In this document: positions 24,548-32,935 of the stretch, piece after piece | Layout: each line of letters begins with the position of its first letter | Position numbering within the stretch: the stretch's first letter is position 1 | NCBI RefSeq assembly: GCF_003634935.1 | Contig: NZ_RBXO01000001.1 | Span: forward strand, 5,791,501-5,855,500 | Direction: 5' to 3' | Source: Saccharothrix australiensis | GTDB lineage: Bacteria > Actinomycetota > Actinomycetes > Mycobacteriales > Pseudonocardiaceae | DNA length: 64,000 nucleotides | Program-made: the position numbers and the translations under genes | Notes under the pieces: generated by a model | Database searches by the model: none | What the model was told of the DNA's origin: nothing | The model's input: the letters and a program-made list of their open reading frames with translations, nothing else

Positions 24548-27500
24548 TCAATCCTGCTCCAACCCCAGGTAGAACGCGATCAGTCGCAGCAGGTGCTCGG
24601 TGTCCACCGGCTTGGTCACGTAGTCCGTCGCCCCCGAGGCCAGGCTCTTCTCCCGGTCGCCCTTCATCGCCTTCGCGGTCACCGCGATCACCGGCAGGTC
24701 CGCGTACCGCGCCATCGCCCGGATCGCCGACATGGTCGCGTTGCCGTCCAGCTCGGGCATCATGATGTCCATCAGCACGAGCGACACGTCGTCGTACTGC
24801 TCCAGCGCCCGCACCCCGGTGATCCCGTTGTCGGCGTAGATGACCTCCAGCCCGTGCAGCTCCAGCACGCTGGTCAGCGCGAACACGTTGCGCAGGTCGT
24901 CGTCGACGATCAGCACCTTCTCGCCGTGGAAGCGCATCGGCGCGGGCGGCAGGTCGGTGGGCGCCGGCTGCGGCGGTCCGGGTTGTTCGGCGGGCACCGA
25001 CAGCGGCTCGGGCAGTTCGGGTTCGGCGGCCACCGGCATCAGGCCCTGGTCGCTCAGCGGCAGGTACAGGGTGAACGTCGAGCCCACGCCCGGCTCGCTG
25101 CGCACGTCCAGGCGGCCGTCGAGCAGGGCCGACAGCTCGCGGCTGATGGACAGGCCCAGCCCGGTGCCGCCGTACTTGCGGGACGTGGTGCCGTCGGCCT
25201 GCTGGAACGCCTCGAAGATCACCGACAGCTTCTCCGCCGGGATGCCGATGCCGGTGTCGTGCACGTCGAACGCGACCGTGCCCTCGTTCACCCGGATGTG
25301 GAGGCGGATCTCACCGCTGTGGGTGAACTTCACCGCGTTGGACAGGAGGTTGCGCAGGATCTGCTGGAGCCGGTGCTCGTCGGTGTGCAGGGTGGACGGC
25401 ACGTCCGGGTCCACCTTGACGTCGAACTCCAGCCCCTTCTCGGCCGCCAGCGGCAGCGTCAGCGCCTCCACGTACCCGACGACGTCCGCGACCCGCACCG
25501 GGTCGGTCTGCACCTGCATGTGCCCGGACTCGACCTTCGTCAGGTCCAGGATGTCGTCGATGAGCTGCAACAGGTCCGTGCCCGACGAGTGGATGGTCTT
25601 CGCGAACTCGACCTGCTTGGGGTTGAGGTTGCCGTCGAGGTTGTCCGCCAGCAGCTTGGCCAGGATCAGCAGCGAGTTCAGCGGCGTGCGCAGCTCGTGC
25701 GACATGTTCGCCATGAACTCCGACTTGTACTTCGACGCCGACGACAGCTGCCGCGCCCGCGCCTCCAGCTCCACCGAGCCGGCCCGCAGCTCCTCGGTCA
25801 GCCGCTGCGACTCGACCAGCAGGCTGTCCGTGCGGGCGTTGGCGAGCATCGTGTTGACGTTGACGCCGATGTTCTCCTTGAGCTGGTCCAGCAGGTCCAG
25901 GTGCACCTCGGTGAACTCGCCGAACGACCCCAGCTCGATCACGCCCAGCGTCTCGCCCTGGAACACCACGGGCAGGATCACCAGGTTCAGCGGCGGCGCC
26001 GCGCCCATGCCGGACCCGATCTCCAGGTACCCCGGCGGCACGTCGGTGACCAGCACCGTCTTCTTCTCCACCGCCACCTGGCCGATCAGCGACTCGCCGC
26101 GCGCGAACCGGGTCGGCCGGCCGCCGCGCGGCTGGTAGGCGTAGGTGGCGGTCAGCTCCAGGGCGTCGGAGTCGCCGTCGACCAGGAAGAACGCGCCGTG
26201 CTGCGCCGACACCAGCGGCGTCAGCTCGCTCATCACCAGTGACGCCATCGCGTGCAGGTCGCGGTGGCCCTGCATGAGGCCGGACAGGCGGGCCAGGTTG
26301 GTCTTCAGCCAGTCCTGCTCCTGGTTGGCCCGCGTCGACTCGCGCAGGTTGCCGATCATCCGGTTGACGTTGTCCTTCAGCTCGGCGACCTCGCCGGACG
26401 CGTCGACGGTGATCTGCCTGGTCAGGTCGCCCGCGGTGACGGCGGTGGCGACGACCGCGATCGCCCGCACCTGCCGGGTCAGGTTCCCGGCCAGCTCGTT
26501 GACGTTCTCGGTGAGCCGCTTCCAGGTGCCCGAGACGCCCTCCACCTCGGCCTGGCCGCCCAGCTTGCCCTCCGTGCCGACCTCGCGCGCCACGCGGGTG
26601 ACCTCGTCGGCGAACGACGACAGCTGGTCGACCATCGTGTTGATGGTGGTCTTCAGCTCCAGGATCTCGCCGCGCGCGTCCACGTCGATCTTCTTCGACA
26701 GGTCGCCGCGCGCCACGGCCGTCGTGACCTGGGCGATGTTGCGCACCTGGTTGGTCAGGTTGTTCGCCATGAAGTTGACGTTCTCGGTGAGGTCCTTCCA
26801 GGTGCCCGCGACGTTCGGGACCCGCGCCTGGCCGCCGAGGATGCCCTCGGTGCCGACCTCGCGGGACACCCGCGTCACCTCGTCGGCGAACGCCCGCAGC
26901 GTGTCCACCATCCCGTTGATGGTGTCGGCCAGGGCCGCGATCTCGCCCTTGGCCTCGACGGTGATCTTCTTGGACAGGTCGCCGCCCGCCACCGCCGTCG
27001 CCACCGCCGCGATGCTGCGCACCTGCGTGGACAGGTTGTCGGCCATGACGTTGACGTTGTCGGTGAGGTCCTTCCAGGTGCCCGCGACGCCCGGCACCCG
27101 CGCCTGACCGCCCAGTCGGCCGTCCGTGCCCACCTCGCGCGCCACCCGCGTCACCTCGTCGGCGAACCCGGAGAGCTGGTCGACCATCGTGTTGATGGTC
27201 GACTTCAGCTCCAGGATCTCGCCGCGCGCGTCGACGGTGATCTTCTGGGACAGGTCGCCGCCCGCGACCGCCGTCGTCACCTGCGCGATGTTGCGCACCT
27301 GGGCGGTCAGGTTGTTGGCCATGAAGTTCACCGAGTCGGTCAGGTCGCGCCACGTGCCGCCGACGCCCGGCACCTGCGCCTGACCACCCAGCCGACCGTC
27401 GGTGCCCACCTCGCGCGCCACCCGCGTGACCTCGTCGGCGAACGACGACAACTGGTCCACCATCGTGTTGACGGTGTCCTTCAGCTCCAGGATCTCGCCG

Positions 27501-28984
27501 CGCGCGTTCACCGTGATCTTCTGGGACAGGTCGCCGCGCGCCACCGCCGTCGCCACCTGCGCGATGTTGCGCACCTGCGAGGTCAGGTTGCCCGCCATGA
27601 AGTTCACCGAGTCCGTCAGGTCCCGCCACGTGCCCGCGACCCCCGGCACCTGCGCCTGACCACCCAGCCGACCGTCGCTGCCGACCTCGCGCGCCACCCG
27701 CGTCACCTCGGCCGCGAACGACGACAACTGGTCCACCATCGTGTTGATCGTCGTCTTGAGCTGGAGGATCTCGCCGCGCGCGTCGACGTCGATCTTCTGC
27801 GACAGGTCGCCCTGCGCGACGGCGGTCGTGACCTGCGCGATGTTGCGCACCTGCGAGGTCAGGTTGCCCGCCATGAAGTTCACCGAGTCCGTCAGGTCCC
27901 GCCACGTGCCCGCGACCCCCGAGACCTGCGCCTGACCGCCCAGGCGGCCTTCCGTGCCCACCTCGCGCGCCACGCGGGTCACCTCGTCGGCGAACGACGA
28001 CAGCTGGTCGACCATCGTGTTGATGGTGTCCTTCAGCTCCAGGATCTCGCCGCGCGCGTCCACGGTGATCTTCTGCGACAGGTCGCCCTGCGCCACCGCC
28101 GTCGCCACCTGCGCGATGTTGCGGACCTGCGAGGTCAGGTTGTTCGCCATGAAGTTGACGTTGTCGGTCAGGTCGCGCCACGTGCCGCCGACGCCCGGCA
28201 CCTGCGCCTGACCACCCAGCCGACCGTCGGTGCCCACCTCGCGCGCGACCCGCGTCACCTCGTCGGCGAACGACGACAACTGGTCCACCATCGTGTTGAC
28301 GGTGTCCTTCAGCTCCAGCATCTCGCCCGCCACCGTGACGGTGATCTTCTGGGACAGGTCGCCCTGCGCCACCGCCGTCGCCACCTGCGCGATGTCGCGC
28401 ACCTGGGCGGTCAGGTTGTCGGACATGAAGTTGACCGAGTCGGTGAGGTCCTTCCAGGTGCCCGCGACACCCGGCACGGTCGCCTTGCCGCCCAGCCTGC
28501 CGTCCGTGCCGACCTCGCGCGCCACCCGCGTGACCTCGCCCGCGAACGTGCGCAGCGTGGCGGTCATCGAGTTGAAGCTCTCCACCAGCTTCGCGACCTC
28601 GCCGCGCCCGGTGACCTTGATCTCCTGCGACAGGTCGCCCTGCGCGACCGCCGCGAGCACGCGGCTCAGCTCGGTCGTGGGCCGGGTCAGGTCGTCGATC
28701 AGGCCGTTGACCGCCTTGGCGGCCATGTCCCAGCCCATCGGGCCCGCGCCGGGCGCGAGCCGCTCGCCCAGCCTGCCCTCCTGGCCGACCGCCTGGCGGA
28801 CCCGCACGAGCTCGGCGACCAGCCACTGGTTGCGCTCCGCGATCTCGTTGAACACCTCGGCCAGCTCGCCGTGCGGGCCGCGCGGCACGACGAGGCGGCG
28901 GCGGAAGTTGCCGTCCCGCATCTCGCGCATCGCGGTCAGCAGCCTGGCCAGGGTCACGTCCGTGTCGTCCTGCGCGGTCGTCAC
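24548..28984 (-). CDS. poly-HAMP GAF hybrid histidine kinase
   Basis: A 1,478-residue soluble hybrid kinase. After about 115 residues come nine GDL(S/T) HAMP units; eight full 92-residue repeats run from about 116 to 851. A GAF domain (about 900-1045), a coiled segment, HisKA with SHELRTP (His about 1096), HATPase ([24 protein letters not shown]), a Pro-rich linker and a C-terminal REC (LIVDDDLRN, Asp in [10 protein letters not shown], Lys in YVTKPVD) follow. This layout resembles the Streptomyces osmotic-stress kinase OsaA and fungal group III kinases. No membrane helix is visible. GTG 28984 is chosen because a longer frame would run over the divergent phosphatase gene. It is divergent from the PAS-GAF-SpoIIE gene. 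Confidence 0.9.
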   Translation of the reverse strand: MTTAQDDTDVTLARLLTAMREMRDGNFRRRLVVPRGPHGELAEVFNEIAERNQWLVAELVRVRQAVGQEGRLGERLAPGAGPMGWDMAAKAVNGLIDDLTRPTTELSRVLAAVAQGDLSQEIKVTGRGEVAKLVESFNSMTATLRTFAGEVTRVAREVGTDGRLGGKATVPGVAGTWKDLTDSVNFMSDNLTAQVRDIAQVATAVAQGDLSQKITVTVAGEMLELKDTVNTMVDQLSSFADEVTRVAREVGTDGRLGGQAQVPGVGGTWRDLTDNVNFMANNLTSQVRNIAQVATAVAQGDLSQKITVDARGEILELKDTINTMVDQLSSFADEVTRVAREVGTEGRLGGQAQVSGVAGTWRDLTDSVNFMAGNLTSQVRNIAQVTTAVAQGDLSQKIDVDARGEILQLKTTINTMVDQLSSFAAEVTRVAREVGSDGRLGGQAQVPGVAGTWRDLTDSVNFMAGNLTSQVRNIAQVATAVARGDLSQKITVNARGEILELKDTVNTMVDQLSSFADEVTRVAREVGTDGRLGGQAQVPGVGGTWRDLTDSVNFMANNLTAQVRNIAQVTTAVAGGDLSQKITVDARGEILELKSTINTMVDQLSGFADEVTRVAREVGTDGRLGGQARVPGVAGTWKDLTDNVNVMADNLSTQVRSIAAVATAVAGGDLSKKITVEAKGEIAALADTINGMVDTLRAFADEVTRVSREVGTEGILGGQARVPNVAGTWKDLTENVNFMANNLTNQVRNIAQVTTAVARGDLSKKIDVDARGEILELKTTINTMVDQLSSFADEVTRVAREVGTEGKLGGQAEVEGVSGTWKRLTENVNELAGNLTRQVRAIAVVATAVTAGDLTRQITVDASGEVAELKDNVNRMIGNLRESTRANQEQDWLKTNLARLSGLMQGHRDLHAMASLVMSELTPLVSAQHGAFFLVDGDSDALELTATYAYQPRGGRPTRFARGESLIGQVAVEKKTVLVTDVPPGYLEIGSGMGAAPPLNLVILPVVFQGETLGVIELGSFGEFTEVHLDLLDQLKENIGVNVNTMLANARTDSLLVESQRLTEELRAGSVELEARARQLSSASKYKSEFMANMSHELRTPLNSLLILAKLLADNLDGNLNPKQVEFAKTIHSSGTDLLQLIDDILDLTKVESGHMQVQTDPVRVADVVGYVEALTLPLAAEKGLEFDVKVDPDVPSTLHTDEHRLQQILRNLLSNAVKFTHSGEIRLHIRVNEGTVAFDVHDTGIGIPAEKLSVIFEAFQQADGTTSRKYGGTGLGLSISRELSALLDGRLDVRSEPGVGSTFTLYLPLSDQGLMPVAAEPELPEPLSVPAEQPGPPQPAPTDLPPAPMRFHGEKVLIVDDDLRNVFALTSVLELHGLEVIYADNGITGVRALEQYDDVSLVLMDIMMPELDGNATMSAIRAMARYADLPVIAVTAKAMKGDREKSLASGATDYVTKPVDTEHLLRLIAFYLGLEQD
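26432..28639 (-). repeat. eight 276-base tandem repeats (poly-HAMP)
   Basis: Eight in-frame units of 276 bases (92 residues, from GDLSQKI to VATAVAQ) in the hybrid kinase gene, with a ninth partial copy below 26432. Units differ at scattered positions (for example [12 protein letters not shown] versus [12 protein letters not shown]) but the length is fixed, pointing to repeated unequal crossover with selection for the helix register. Confidence 0.85.
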
Positions 28985-29080
28985 GTGGGCCTCCAACGTC
29001 AGCGGATCTGCGCCAAGCCTGCCACTGTTGGACGCGGCGTGTCCGCTAGGTTGGTCACGACCCGACACACAGGAGCCGCA

Positions 29081-30472
29081 ATGGCCCAGGGCTACCGGCA
29101 AGGCGCCGATGCGGGCCTCGACCTCGACGCGTGGCGCCGCCTCGTCGACGGCTTCCACGAGGCCGTCGTCGTGCTCGACGGCGACGGTGTCGTGCGCCTG
29201 GCCAACCCGCTGGCCGCCGTGCTGTTCCCCGAGGTCAGGCCGGGTCGGCCGGCGGCCGTGGAGGGTCGTTCGCAGGACCTGGGCGGCGGCTGGACCGCGT
29301 GGTACCGGACGGTGGTGGACTTCCTCGACGAGGCGTCCCGCGAGCTGGCCGGGATCACCGACCGCACCGAGGCGTTGCGCAAGGTGGTCGAACTCGCGCC
29401 GGCGCGGCACGCCGTGCTGATCGTCCCCGGTGGCCGCGGCCGGGTCGAGTGGTGGCGGCGCGGCCCGGACGGCGTGGTGCTGACGTCCCGCACGCCGCGG
29501 CAGACCGCCGGCGCGACGCCGGGCCTGCTCGCCGTCCTGGACGGGGCGACCGCGCACCGCGAGATCACCCAGCTCGGTGATGGCGGCTGGGGCGGGGCGG
29601 CCGGCCCCGGCACGGCGGTGCCGCTGGCCGGCGGCGGCGCGCTGGTGTGCTTCGGCGGTCCGCGCGACGTCGACCTGCTCACGCGCTTCGCCGAGCGGGC
29701 CGGGACGGCGCTGGCGGTGGGCAACCGGTTCAGCGAGCAGGAGCGCACGGTCGAGGTGCTGCGGGCCAACCTGCTGCCCAGCCCGCTGCCCACCGTCGCG
29801 GGCGTCCGGCTGGCGCGGGTGTACGAGCCGGCGCACCCCCGCGCCCTGGTCGGCGGCGACTTCTACGACGTGCACCCCAGGGAGGACGGCAGCGCCGCCT
29901 TCGTGCTCGGCGACGTCGCGGGCAACGGCCTGGAGGCCGCGGTGCACTCCGGGCGGGTCCGGCAGAGCCTGCACACCCTGCTGGTCGTCGAGCAGCGGCC
30001 CGCGCAGCTGCTCACCCTGCTCAACACGGCGCTGCGGGCCGCGGGCAGCAGGCTGTTCACCACGCTCGTCGTCGGCAACCTGGTCCCCGTGCAGGCGGGC
30101 GGGCTGCGCGTGTCGCTCTCCGCGGGCGGCCACCCCGCTCCCCTGGTGCTGCGCTCCGGCGGGCGCGTGGACGAGGTGGCGGTGCACGGCGGCATCGTCG
30201 GGGTGCTGCCCGAGGTGCGCTTCCACCAGACGACCGTGACACTGGGGCCGGGCGAGACGCTGCTGCTCTACAGCGACGGCGTCACCGAGGCCCGCGCCCG
30301 CGGCGACCGCCGGAACCTGTTCGGCGACGTCCGGCTCAAGACCGCGCTCGCGGAGTGCGCCGGCCTGTCCGCGAGCGCCGTGGCCGAGCACGTGCGCCGC
30401 GTGGTCTTCTCCTGGCTGGGTCCGTCCGAGCACGACGACCTGACCGTGCTGGTCGTGCAGGCGGAGCACTGA
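29081..30472 (+). CDS. PAS-GAF SpoIIE-type serine phosphatase
   Basis: A 463-residue RsbU-like phosphatase. An N-terminal PAS-like segment ([25 protein letters not shown]) is followed by a GAF-like middle region (about 90-215) and a PP2C domain ([52 protein letters not shown]). It is expected to dephosphorylate a STAS protein on an internal cue; the STAS gene directly downstream on the opposite strand is a candidate. AGGAG lies five bases upstream of the ATG. Confidence 0.9.
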   Translation: MAQGYRQGADAGLDLDAWRRLVDGFHEAVVVLDGDGVVRLANPLAAVLFPEVRPGRPAAVEGRSQDLGGGWTAWYRTVVDFLDEASRELAGITDRTEALRKVVELAPARHAVLIVPGGRGRVEWWRRGPDGVVLTSRTPRQTAGATPGLLAVLDGATAHREITQLGDGGWGGAAGPGTAVPLAGGGALVCFGGPRDVDLLTRFAERAGTALAVGNRFSEQERTVEVLRANLLPSPLPTVAGVRLARVYEPAHPRALVGGDFYDVHPREDGSAAFVLGDVAGNGLEAAVHSGRVRQSLHTLLVVEQRPAQLLTLLNTALRAAGSRLFTTLVVGNLVPVQAGGLRVSLSAGGHPAPLVLRSGGRVDEVAVHGGIVGVLPEVRFHQTTVTLGPGETLLLYSDGVTEARARGDRRNLFGDVRLKTALAECAGLSASAVAEHVRRVVFSWLGPSEHDDLTVLVVQAEH

Positions 30473-30475
30473 ATG

Positions 30476-30799
30476 TCAACTCGTCGCGTCCTCCACGGAC
30501 TCGTGGATGTGCATGACCTCGACCAGCTCGGTGAGCCGGAACAGCTTGTAGACCGAGGTCTGGAGCGACGCCATCCGGAACTGGCCGCCCGCGCCGTCGA
30601 GCCGCCGGTGCCAGTCGAGCATGAGCGACAGGCCGGTGGTGTCCATGAAGGGCACACCGCTCAGGTCGACCACGACCTGTCGGTTCGGTGTCTCCTCCAG
30701 CAGGTCGGACAGCACCGGTACGGTGTCCGCGTCCAGCTCGCCCGACACCGCGACGACCGTCCAGCCGCCGCGGACCTCACTGCGCACCTGCAAGTCCAT
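30476..30799 (-). CDS. STAS protein with Thr at the switch position
   Basis: A 107-residue anti-anti-sigma-like protein: VVAVSGELDADTVPVL and VVVDLSGVPFMDTTGLSLMLDWH. The residue usually a phosphorylatable Ser (DSSGL-type) is Thr here (MDTTGLS). Its stop lies three bases from that of the convergent phosphatase gene. It is divergent from the RsbW-like gene, whose product could be its kinase. Confidence 0.85.
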   Translation of the reverse strand: MDLQVRSEVRGGWTVVAVSGELDADTVPVLSDLLEETPNRQVVVDLSGVPFMDTTGLSLMLDWHRRLDGAGGQFRMASLQTSVYKLFRLTELVEVMHIHESVEDATS

Positions 30800-30937
30800 C
30801 GCGTCCGCGCCTCTCCGCCCGGCGGGTGCCGTGCCGGTACAGATCGTGCAGCAAGGCTACCCCGGACGCGACCACTGGGTGGTTGAAGCGACGGGATGTG
30901 CGACGATGCGGTAACGGCCGATCAACGGGAGCGGATT

Positions 30938-31321
30938 GTGCGCAACGAGCCAGCGACGCCGGTGGCCGTCACGCTGCCCGCAACCGCCGGGGCGTCCGCG
31001 CAGGCCCGACGCATAGTCGGCGAGGCGGTGGCGACGTGGGGCGTGTCACCCGACGTGGCCGAGGACGCGGCCCTGGTGGTGACGGAGCTGGTGTCGAACG
31101 CGGTGGACCACGCCACGGGACCGCTGGAGCTGGCGGTCTCGCGGACGGCGCAGGGCATCCGCATCGAGGTGTCCGACCGGTCGCCGACCATGCCCGAGCC
31201 GCGACCCGTCCAGGTCGACTCGGCCCGCGGTCGCGGCCTGATCATCGTCGCCGCGCTGAGCCGCGAGTGGGGCACGTCACCCACCGCCGACGGGAAGACG
31301 GTCTGGGCGGAACTCGCCTGA
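30938..31321 (+). CDS. RsbW-like ATP-binding anti-sigma/serine kinase
   Basis: A 127-residue GHKL ATPase of the RsbW type with N-box ELVSNAVDHATG, the VSDRSPTMPEP block and G2-box ARGRGLIIVAALS. GTG 30938 (VRNEPATP) has GGGAG six bases upstream; ATG 30896 is in frame but lacks such a site. A STAS gene is divergent on the left and a small acidic-protein gene follows on the right. Confidence 0.85.
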   Translation: MRNEPATPVAVTLPATAGASAQARRIVGEAVATWGVSPDVAEDAALVVTELVSNAVDHATGPLELAVSRTAQGIRIEVSDRSPTMPEPRPVQVDSARGRGLIIVAALSREWGTSPTADGKTVWAELA

Positions 31322-31375
31322 CGACCCGGTCCGGCGAAGGCGAGGGCGGCTCTGGTCCGGGCGCGCGGTCGGCAG

Positions 31376-31400
31376 GGGTACGGTGCCGGTTCGTGGGTAC
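31376..31400 (+). promoter_or_regulatory. possible sigma-B-like promoter
   Basis: GGGT at 31376-31379, 15 bases, then GGGTAC at 31395-31400 fits the loose actinobacterial sigma-B/H consensus GNNT-N14-16-GGGTAY, about 40 bases upstream of the 31438 start. The consensus is weak, so this is a suggestion only. Confidence 0.25.
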
Positions 31401-31437
31401 TCCCCCGCGTGGGAGAGACCACGACTGAGGAGGGCAC

Positions 31438-31665
31438 GTGTCCACCACGGAAAGCGGTCAGGTGACCGGCACGAAGGACAAGGACTACAACATCATCTGG
31501 TTCGTCGAGGCGTGCCTGGCCAACGCGCTGCGCCTGGAGACCTACATCGCCGACGCGGAGCGGGACGGCGACTCGGAGCTCGCCGACTTCTTCCGCCGCG
31601 CGCAGGGCGAGAGCAGGAAGGGCGCGGAGCAGGGCAAGGAACTCCTGGCGGCCCGCCTCAAGTAG
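31438..31665 (+). CDS. small helical protein of unknown function
   Basis: A 75-residue, mostly helical charged protein. It has a tail-like polar N-terminus and a helical pair WFVEACLANALRLETYI and LADFFRRAQGESRKGAEQGKELLAARL, reminiscent of half a ferritin-like bundle but without the full metal ligand set. GTG 31438 has GAGGAGGG five to six bases upstream. A hairpin follows the stop. Function unknown; position after anti-sigma genes and a sigma-B-like box hint at stress control. Confidence 0.75.
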   Translation: MSTTESGQVTGTKDKDYNIIWFVEACLANALRLETYIADAERDGDSELADFFRRAQGESRKGAEQGKELLAARLK

Positions 31666-31674
31666 TCCTCGAAC

Positions 31675-31713
31675 CGGGGGAAGGGTCGTCCGCGCGAGGA
31701 AGGCCCTTCCCCT
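31675..31713. terminator. hairpin at the edge of the polyketide cluster
   Basis: GGGGAAGGG (31677-31685) and CCCTTCCCC (31704-31712) form a nine-base stem, extendable by two pairs, around an 18-base loop. It lies between the convergent small-protein and glycosyltransferase stops and likely ends both transcripts. Confidence 0.65.
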
Positions 31714-31730
31714 CGGCGTGCGCGTGCTCA

Positions 31731-31780
31731 CGGCCGGCCGGTGAGCCCGGTGTGCGCGTACTACGGCCGGCCGGTGAGCC
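31731..31780. repeat. 17-base direct repeat at glycosyltransferase 3' end
   Basis: CGGCCGGCCGGTGAGCC occurs at 31731-31747 and 31764-31780, 33 bases apart. The second copy encodes the last codons of the glycosyltransferase (LTGRP) and the first lies just beyond its stop, so the gene end seems locally duplicated. Confidence 0.6.
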
Positions 31781-32930
31781 GCGCCTCCACCGCGTCCGCC
31801 GCCGCGACCGCGCCGCCCGCGCCGCGCACCACCGCGCCGAGTTCCGCTGCCGCCCGCCGGCACCGCTCGGCCGACGCCACCGCCGCCCGGAGGCCCTCGA
31901 CCGACAGGTCGGCGGGCACCACGCCGACACCCAGCTCCTCGGCCCGCTTCGCGACGGCCCGCTGCTCGGGGATCCGCGGCACGGCGACGAGCGGCACGTC
32001 GTGGTACAGCGCCTCCATCACCGAGTTCATCCCGGCGTGGGTGACGAACGCCCGCGCGTGCCGCAGCACGGCCACCTGGGGCACCCGCGCCGCCACCTCG
32101 ACGTTCGGCGGCACCTCGCCCAGTTCCGCCGGGTCGAGCCCGCCGATCGACATCACCACCTGCCAGGGCGTGCCGCCGAACGCCTCGACGCACGTCCGGA
32201 AGAAGTCGGGCCGCCGGTTGAACACCGTGCCCAGGGAGATCAGCAGCACGGGGTCGGCGGTGCGCGGCGTCCACGCCTCCCGCTCCGGCCGGCCGCCCAG
32301 CGACGGCCCGACGAAGTGGAAGCGGCCGTCGAAGCCCTCGCCCGACGGCTGGAACTCGCGCGGGATGAAGACCACGTTGGTGGGCGCGACGTAGCCGAAC
32401 ATCAGGTTCGGGTCGGCGAGGAACTCGTGCCCGGAGGCGAACTCGCCCATCGCCGCGACGGCGGCCACCAGGCGCGGGTGGGCGTGGTCGAAGGACGGCG
32501 GCAGGTACACCCGCGTCGCCGAGAAGGACTCGTTCTCGGCGAACGTGGGCACCAGCGCCACCTCGGGCGCGTCGAGCAGGTTCGCGAGCATCCGGCCGGT
32601 GAAGGTGACCGAGTCGTAGCACACCACGTCCGGCCGGTCGGCCGTGAAGTGGCCGGACAGCACGGGGAACGCGGTCCGCGCGTCGGCGAGGAAGTGCTCC
32701 AGCGTCACCGCGAGCTGGTCGGCGGTGTAGTCCGCGCGGGAGTCCAGGTCGGGCGGCAGCTCGGAGGGCAGCACGACCGGGGCCGCGCCCGCCGCCACCG
32801 GGCCGTCCACCGTGGCCGGACCGGTGGCGTAGGACACCCGGTGGCCCCGCCGGACCAGCTCCTCCACCAGGGGGAGCGTCGGGTTGACGTGACCGGGCGC
32901 GGGCGCGCTGACGAACGCGATGTGGGCCAT
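31761..32930 (-). CDS. macrolide-type (MGT/GT1) glycosyltransferase
   Basis: A 389-residue GT1 enzyme of the MGT/OleD group. The N-terminal catalytic His is in SAPAPGHVNP, and the donor-binding block is VTHAGMNSVMEALYHDVPLVAVPRIPEQ. It probably attaches a sugar to the polyketide made by the adjacent synthase; because MGT enzymes also inactivate macrolides by glucosylation, self-protection is an alternative. The start lies five bases after the stop of the KAS III-P450 gene, so it is the last gene of the PKS operon as seen here. No sugar-biosynthesis gene is in the window. Confidence 0.85.
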   Translation of the reverse strand: MAHIAFVSAPAPGHVNPTLPLVEELVRRGHRVSYATGPATVDGPVAAGAAPVVLPSELPPDLDSRADYTADQLAVTLEHFLADARTAFPVLSGHFTADRPDVVCYDSVTFTGRMLANLLDAPEVALVPTFAENESFSATRVYLPPSFDHAHPRLVAAVAAMGEFASGHEFLADPNLMFGYVAPTNVVFIPREFQPSGEGFDGRFHFVGPSLGGRPEREAWTPRTADPVLLISLGTVFNRRPDFFRTCVEAFGGTPWQVVMSIGGLDPAELGEVPPNVEVAARVPQVAVLRHARAFVTHAGMNSVMEALYHDVPLVAVPRIPEQRAVAKRAEELGVGVVPADLSVEGLRAAVASAERCRRAAAELGAVVRGAGGAVAAADAVEARLTGRP

Positions 32931-32935
32931 GCGGA

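Noticed and set aside
26432-28639. Regular repeats considered as a CRISPR array or satellite
   Set aside because: The unit is 276 bases, in frame, and encodes HAMP domains; there are no short repeats with unique spacers.
28985-30469. N-terminal extension of the poly-HAMP kinase frame
   Set aside because: It lies wholly antisense to the PAS-GAF-SpoIIE phosphatase, has no domain similarity, and a plausible GTG start with matching homology exists at 28984.
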